Assembly: GCA_021812905.1 (NCBI GenBank)
Contig: JAKAMM010000058.1
Location: 1-8,704 of the forward strand
Length of the DNA: 8,704 nt
Reading direction: 5' to 3'
Source: Chloroflexota bacterium
Lineage (GTDB): Bacteria; Chloroflexota; Anaerolineae; Anaerolineales; Villigracilaceae
Part shown: in pieces, positions 6,159 to 8,704 of the stretch
Layout: every line of letters starts with the position of its first letter
How positions within the stretch are numbered: the first letter of the stretch is position 1
Position numbers and translations under genes: made by a program
The notes under the pieces: generated by a model
Databases searched by the model: none
Told to the model about the DNA's origin: nothing
Seen by the model: the letters and a program-made list of their open reading frames with translations, nothing else

Positions 6159-6168
6159 CGGATTACGG
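6159..6168. repeat. 10-bp direct repeat CGGATTACGG, right copy, containing the DUF4012 stop codon
   Basis: This copy is identical to 6059-6068. On the minus strand it reads CCGTAATCCG, in which CCG is the last sense codon and TAA the stop codon of the DUF4012 gene. A duplication here would therefore leave the reading frame and the protein end unchanged. Confidence 0.75.
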
Positions 6169-8704
6169 CTGAAATTCAACCTGGACATGGAAATCTTCCA
6201 TTAAGTCTGTCTCAAAGAGCAGATTTTGTCCATCTTGAACTGCCTGGGGACTGGCGGATAATACCCTGGCGCCGTTCGGCAAATGCAAGCGGAATGTGAC
6301 CGGCGCAGAAAGGATGCCCGGCTGCTTCTGGATCTTGAGCTGATAAATATAATCATGTGACCCTGGATTCTGCATAAGAATGCCAGCTGGCAACTGAAAT
6401 TGGAAACTGGTACCCAGGCTTTGTTCCATTGGAACAACCATCAAGGTACCAAACCCCTGCAGCCCATGCAATTGCTCCGTCAAAACGTCTATCCGCGCTG
6501 GCACATTTTGATCCAGCATGACCATCTCATTACGCGTCACCTGGTGTGGCGTCCCTCCGGTCAATTGCGTTCCCGCAGGCAGATAAACGCGCAGGTAATT
6601 GTAGTAGCAGCGATTGATGGGATACCAGTAAGCCAGGCTGGTCCGGTCAAGTCCTTTTGGCCACTGATCACACGGGCCGCCTGGGCCAACCGCATGGTTG
6701 GTATACGAGACAACTAAGTTCGAGGACGGATGGCCTGGATCGGTCAGGTTGACATCATAATCGATGCGACGGTCAACAACGGCATTGGTTTTGTTATAGC
6801 CCACATTCGATTCGACCAGCATCAGAAAATCACCGTCATTACTTTGCACCGCTCCATCCCAGCCCCGCGCAGCGAGCAAGCCAGACAGGGTTGGGTTATC
6901 CAACTGGGCCAGAATATGGTGTCCGTCAAGGTCGCCCAACATCGCTTTCAGCATTTGTGCCCAGGATATGCCCTTGCCCGCTAAGACGCGCCCCAATATC
7001 GCGGATGCCATATCTTTCATAAAGGCCTTACGATACCAATCCGGATCACGATATTGCGGCGGAGGCGGTATTTTTTCGGACCTCATGACCTGCCTCACGT
7101 TTTGGGCTGTGATGGTGATGTTGAGATCACTGACAAAGACCGGCCCGGTCACGGACAGTAGAGTCTCCAGAACGTGCTGATCGATGGCGATGACCCCATT
7201 TACGGAATACGAATTGGTGTAGGCGTACAAATACTCAGCCCACTGGACGGCAGTTGGGTAATCCACAAACCAATTGGAATCTCGAAATACCAGTACAGGG
7301 ATGTTCATGAAACTCTGCAGCTGCCAGGGTGCCACCGGATAAGGCTTGCTGATATCGTCCACAGCATAGGAGTCCACGATGCTGTAATTGAGCAAGTTTC
7401 CCTTCCAGACTACTACCTTCGCAACCGAGGTGATGAACCCGCCGGTCGGCCGCAATTCATCTTCATTTTGGATCAAAATGAGGTACGTTTTTGGCCCATT
7501 ACTGCCGCCGCCCAGCACATCCGGCGCGGCCAGCGCCAGGGATAAGGCTTCATCCAGCGCGGCTAGGTAAGGGTCAGTGCGCGTGACCAACGACTGAGTT
7601 TTGGTAGACAAGCGCTCCGTTTGGATGCTCTGACGAGCCTGCATGGCTTTGTGTAAAGTGGACTGTGCCCCCAGCAGGGAGGGCTGCGCATCCAGCAGGC
7701 TCTGGGTCAATTCAGTCACCTTGATGTCCTGGCCGTTTTGCTGGATCGCATTCCAGATTGGTAACCCAACCTCCAGGGTTTGACGGGCCGAATCGGTCAA
7801 ATTGTAGGCCATTTCCAACAGGTCTCCCGCATACTGGAGATCCCCGCCGTAAACTGGAAGCCAGCCCAAGCGCTCCGTCAGCCACAGCCAGGGAGAAACT
7901 TGTGCTTGAAGTGCCCCAATATCCTGATGGGTTTTGTCCAGCAGTGGGCCAACCTGGTTAAGGGTATTAACATCCAAGGAGGCTGGTTTTATCCCCTCGA
8001 GCTGACCCATATCCCCTTTAACTGCAGCTGCCAATTGGTAGATCTGCCAGCCCTTGAAGGCCGCGAAAATCAAAGCAAACAAAAGCGCGCCCAAAGCCAC
8101 GTATATCCCCCAGCGGCTGATTCCAGTTTTCAGGCCAGTTTTCAAACCAGACGAACCCGGGTTTTGACGAGGGTTCCTCGACGTGCCCGACAAACTGGCG
8201 CTGTTCCCGTCCAGGATAGGCGAAGGCTTCCCCAAAGACAGACTGAGATGATTCTCCCGATGGAAGAACAGTTCGGACAAATCCTGCAGCCCATTGCGAT
8301 GCCAATCGCTGAGGGTGCTGTTGGCTGCCCAATCCAGCTGTTCTCCCACCAACCGGTAAGGTGCAACCTGCTCCGGCCTGAGGTATGGCTCAGCCTGACC
8401 GTAAACAAACAACAAAATAGCCCCGTCAATACGCCCCCAGGCCTCTCGCAGGGTACGCGGAGCTTTGCCCCCAAATAACAAAGGCGCAAAATAATCGGCT
8501 GCCAAAATCCCGAACCGCCCCCAGCGGGTATCCAAACGCTTGCCGGCATGCGGCGGCGTGGCCGGCATCATTTGCCGAAAGAGCAAACTCAGAGTCAATA
8601 ACAGCTGCGAGCCGGGGCTTTTATCGGCCAGCCTGGGATCGTGCTCGACCGCATCTTGTACCGTCAGGCTATTGGCCCACGGATGCTTATCCAACTGCTC
8701 CGGC
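6163..8704 (-). CDS. DUF4012 domain membrane protein with extra N-terminal domain (5' end outside window)
   Basis: The reading frame ends at TAA (6163-6165) and stays open to the right edge. A TTG at 8694 gives 843 residues, but in-frame codons continue upstream (P-E-Q), so the true start is probably outside. Numbering from that TTG: residues 1-150 are a cytoplasmic domain I do not recognise, with K-R-L-D-T-R-W-G-R-F-G (62-72 region) and L-R-E-A-W-G-R-I-D. Residues 152-200 are a Ser/Gly/Pro/Asn-rich linker. Residues about 204-219 are the only membrane segment. Residues 220-400 are mostly helical and extracytoplasmic. The DUF4012 signature follows: Y-L-I-L-I-Q-N-E-D-E-L-R-P-T-G-G-F (404-420), then L-L-S-V-T-G-P-V (512-519), G-W-D-G with D-F-L-M-L-V-E-S-N-V-G-Y-N-K (611-635), and a beta-rich C-terminus. 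DUF4012 has no established biochemical role; members often lie near polysaccharide or envelope genes. The tail carries the short K-Q-P-G-I-L segment and no second membrane helix. Confidence 0.9.
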   Translation of the reverse strand, partial: PEQLDKHPWANSLTVQDAVEHDPRLADKSPGSQLLLTLSLLFRQMMPATPPHAGKRLDTRWGRFGILAADYFAPLLFGGKAPRTLREAWGRIDGAILLFVYGQAEPYLRPEQVAPYRLVGEQLDWAANSTLSDWHRNGLQDLSELFFHRENHLSLSLGKPSPILDGNSASLSGTSRNPRQNPGSSGLKTGLKTGISRWGIYVALGALLFALIFAAFKGWQIYQLAAAVKGDMGQLEGIKPASLDVNTLNQVGPLLDKTHQDIGALQAQVSPWLWLTERLGWLPVYGGDLQYAGDLLEMAYNLTDSARQTLEVGLPIWNAIQQNGQDIKVTELTQSLLDAQPSLLGAQSTLHKAMQARQSIQTERLSTKTQSLVTRTDPYLAALDEALSLALAAPDVLGGGSNGPKTYLILIQNEDELRPTGGFITSVAKVVVWKGNLLNYSIVDSYAVDDISKPYPVAPWQLQSFMNIPVLVFRDSNWFVDYPTAVQWAEYLYAYTNSYSVNGVIAIDQHVLETLLSVTGPVFVSDLNITITAQNVRQVMRSEKIPPPPQYRDPDWYRKAFMKDMASAILGRVLAGKGISWAQMLKAMLGDLDGHHILAQLDNPTLSGLLAARGWDGAVQSNDGDFLMLVESNVGYNKTNAVVDRRIDYDVNLTDPGHPSSNLVVSYTNHAVGPGGPCDQWPKGLDRTSLAYWYPINRCYYNYLRVYLPAGTQLTGGTPHQVTRNEMVMLDQNVPARIDVLTEQLHGLQGFGTLMVVPMEQSLGTSFQFQLPAGILMQNPGSHDYIYQLKIQKQPGILSAPVTFRLHLPNGARVLSASPQAVQDGQNLLFETDLMEDFHVQVEFQP
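8123..8148 (-). repeat. In-frame 12-bp tandem repeat in the linker of the DUF4012 protein
   Basis: CCAGTTTTCA occurs at 8123-8132 and 8135-8144 with a 12-bp period, and CCAG starts a third unit. The product is T-G-L-K-T-G-L-K-T-G just before the membrane segment, in a low-complexity linker where length changes would be tolerated. The period is a multiple of three, so expansion or contraction keeps the frame. Confidence 0.7.

Noticed and set aside
5721..6392. The palindrome TGCCAGCTGGCA occurring twice (5721-5732 and 6381-6392)
   Set aside because: Both copies are in frame inside coding sequence and encode the same short peptide L-P-A-G-I, so shared codon use for a common motif explains them better than a regulatory site.
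6163..8694. Taking TTG at 8694 as the true start of the DUF4012 gene
   Set aside because: The frame remains open to the window edge with no stop codon. The GGAG upstream is too close to the TTG, and the sequence around it reads like the interior of a protein.

Overview
The window looks like chromosomal DNA of a Chloroflexota bacterium, most likely of the Anaerolineae type. This is inferred from gene content, not from a marker gene: a DUF4012 membrane protein, a DUF2723 GT-C-like membrane protein and a very long stand-alone two-component-regulator-propeller lipoprotein occur together, all recognised by eye. GC is intermediate (roughly half). All five supported genes lie on the minus strand, so transcription runs from right to left. 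No tRNA, rRNA, CRISPR array or transposase gene was seen, and no gene-free stretch exceeds 300 bases.

In transcription order: (1) 8704-6163, a DUF4012 protein cut by the window edge, with an unrecognised cytoplasmic N-terminal domain, one membrane segment and a large extracytoplasmic DUF4012 part. (2) A 174-bp gap with two hairpins and a 90-bp palindromic element (6069-6158) that has inverted ends and is flanked by perfect 10-bp direct repeats, one of which contains the DUF4012 stop codon. (3) 5988-5494, a small secreted protein with a strong ribosome binding site and a strong intrinsic terminator (5472-5430). (4) 5414-3942, a DUF2723 polytopic membrane protein. The longest reading frame for this gene would start at 5468, but that extension is only translation through the terminator, so a GTG at 5414 is the better start. 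(5) 3857-222, a 1211-residue predicted lipoprotein made almost entirely of 28 Reg_prop blades of about 41 residues. (6) A 136-bp gap with a nested stem-loop. (7) 85-1, the first 28 codons of another predicted lipoprotein, too short for ordinary ORF calling.

Every product is predicted to be exported or membrane-embedded, so this is an envelope and cell-surface locus. The most interesting hypothesis is that the DUF2723 protein glycosylates exported partners. The human DUF2723 protein TMEM260 is reported to be an O-mannosyltransferase acting on a beta-sandwich domain, and here the DUF2723 gene sits directly upstream of a giant propeller that repeats a Thr-rich W-T-T-Y-T-T motif in most blades. 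That functional link is inference. The blade count (28, equal to 4 x 7), the N-terminal strand that could close the last blade, the MITE-like element and the terminator/start conflict can be read directly from the sequence.
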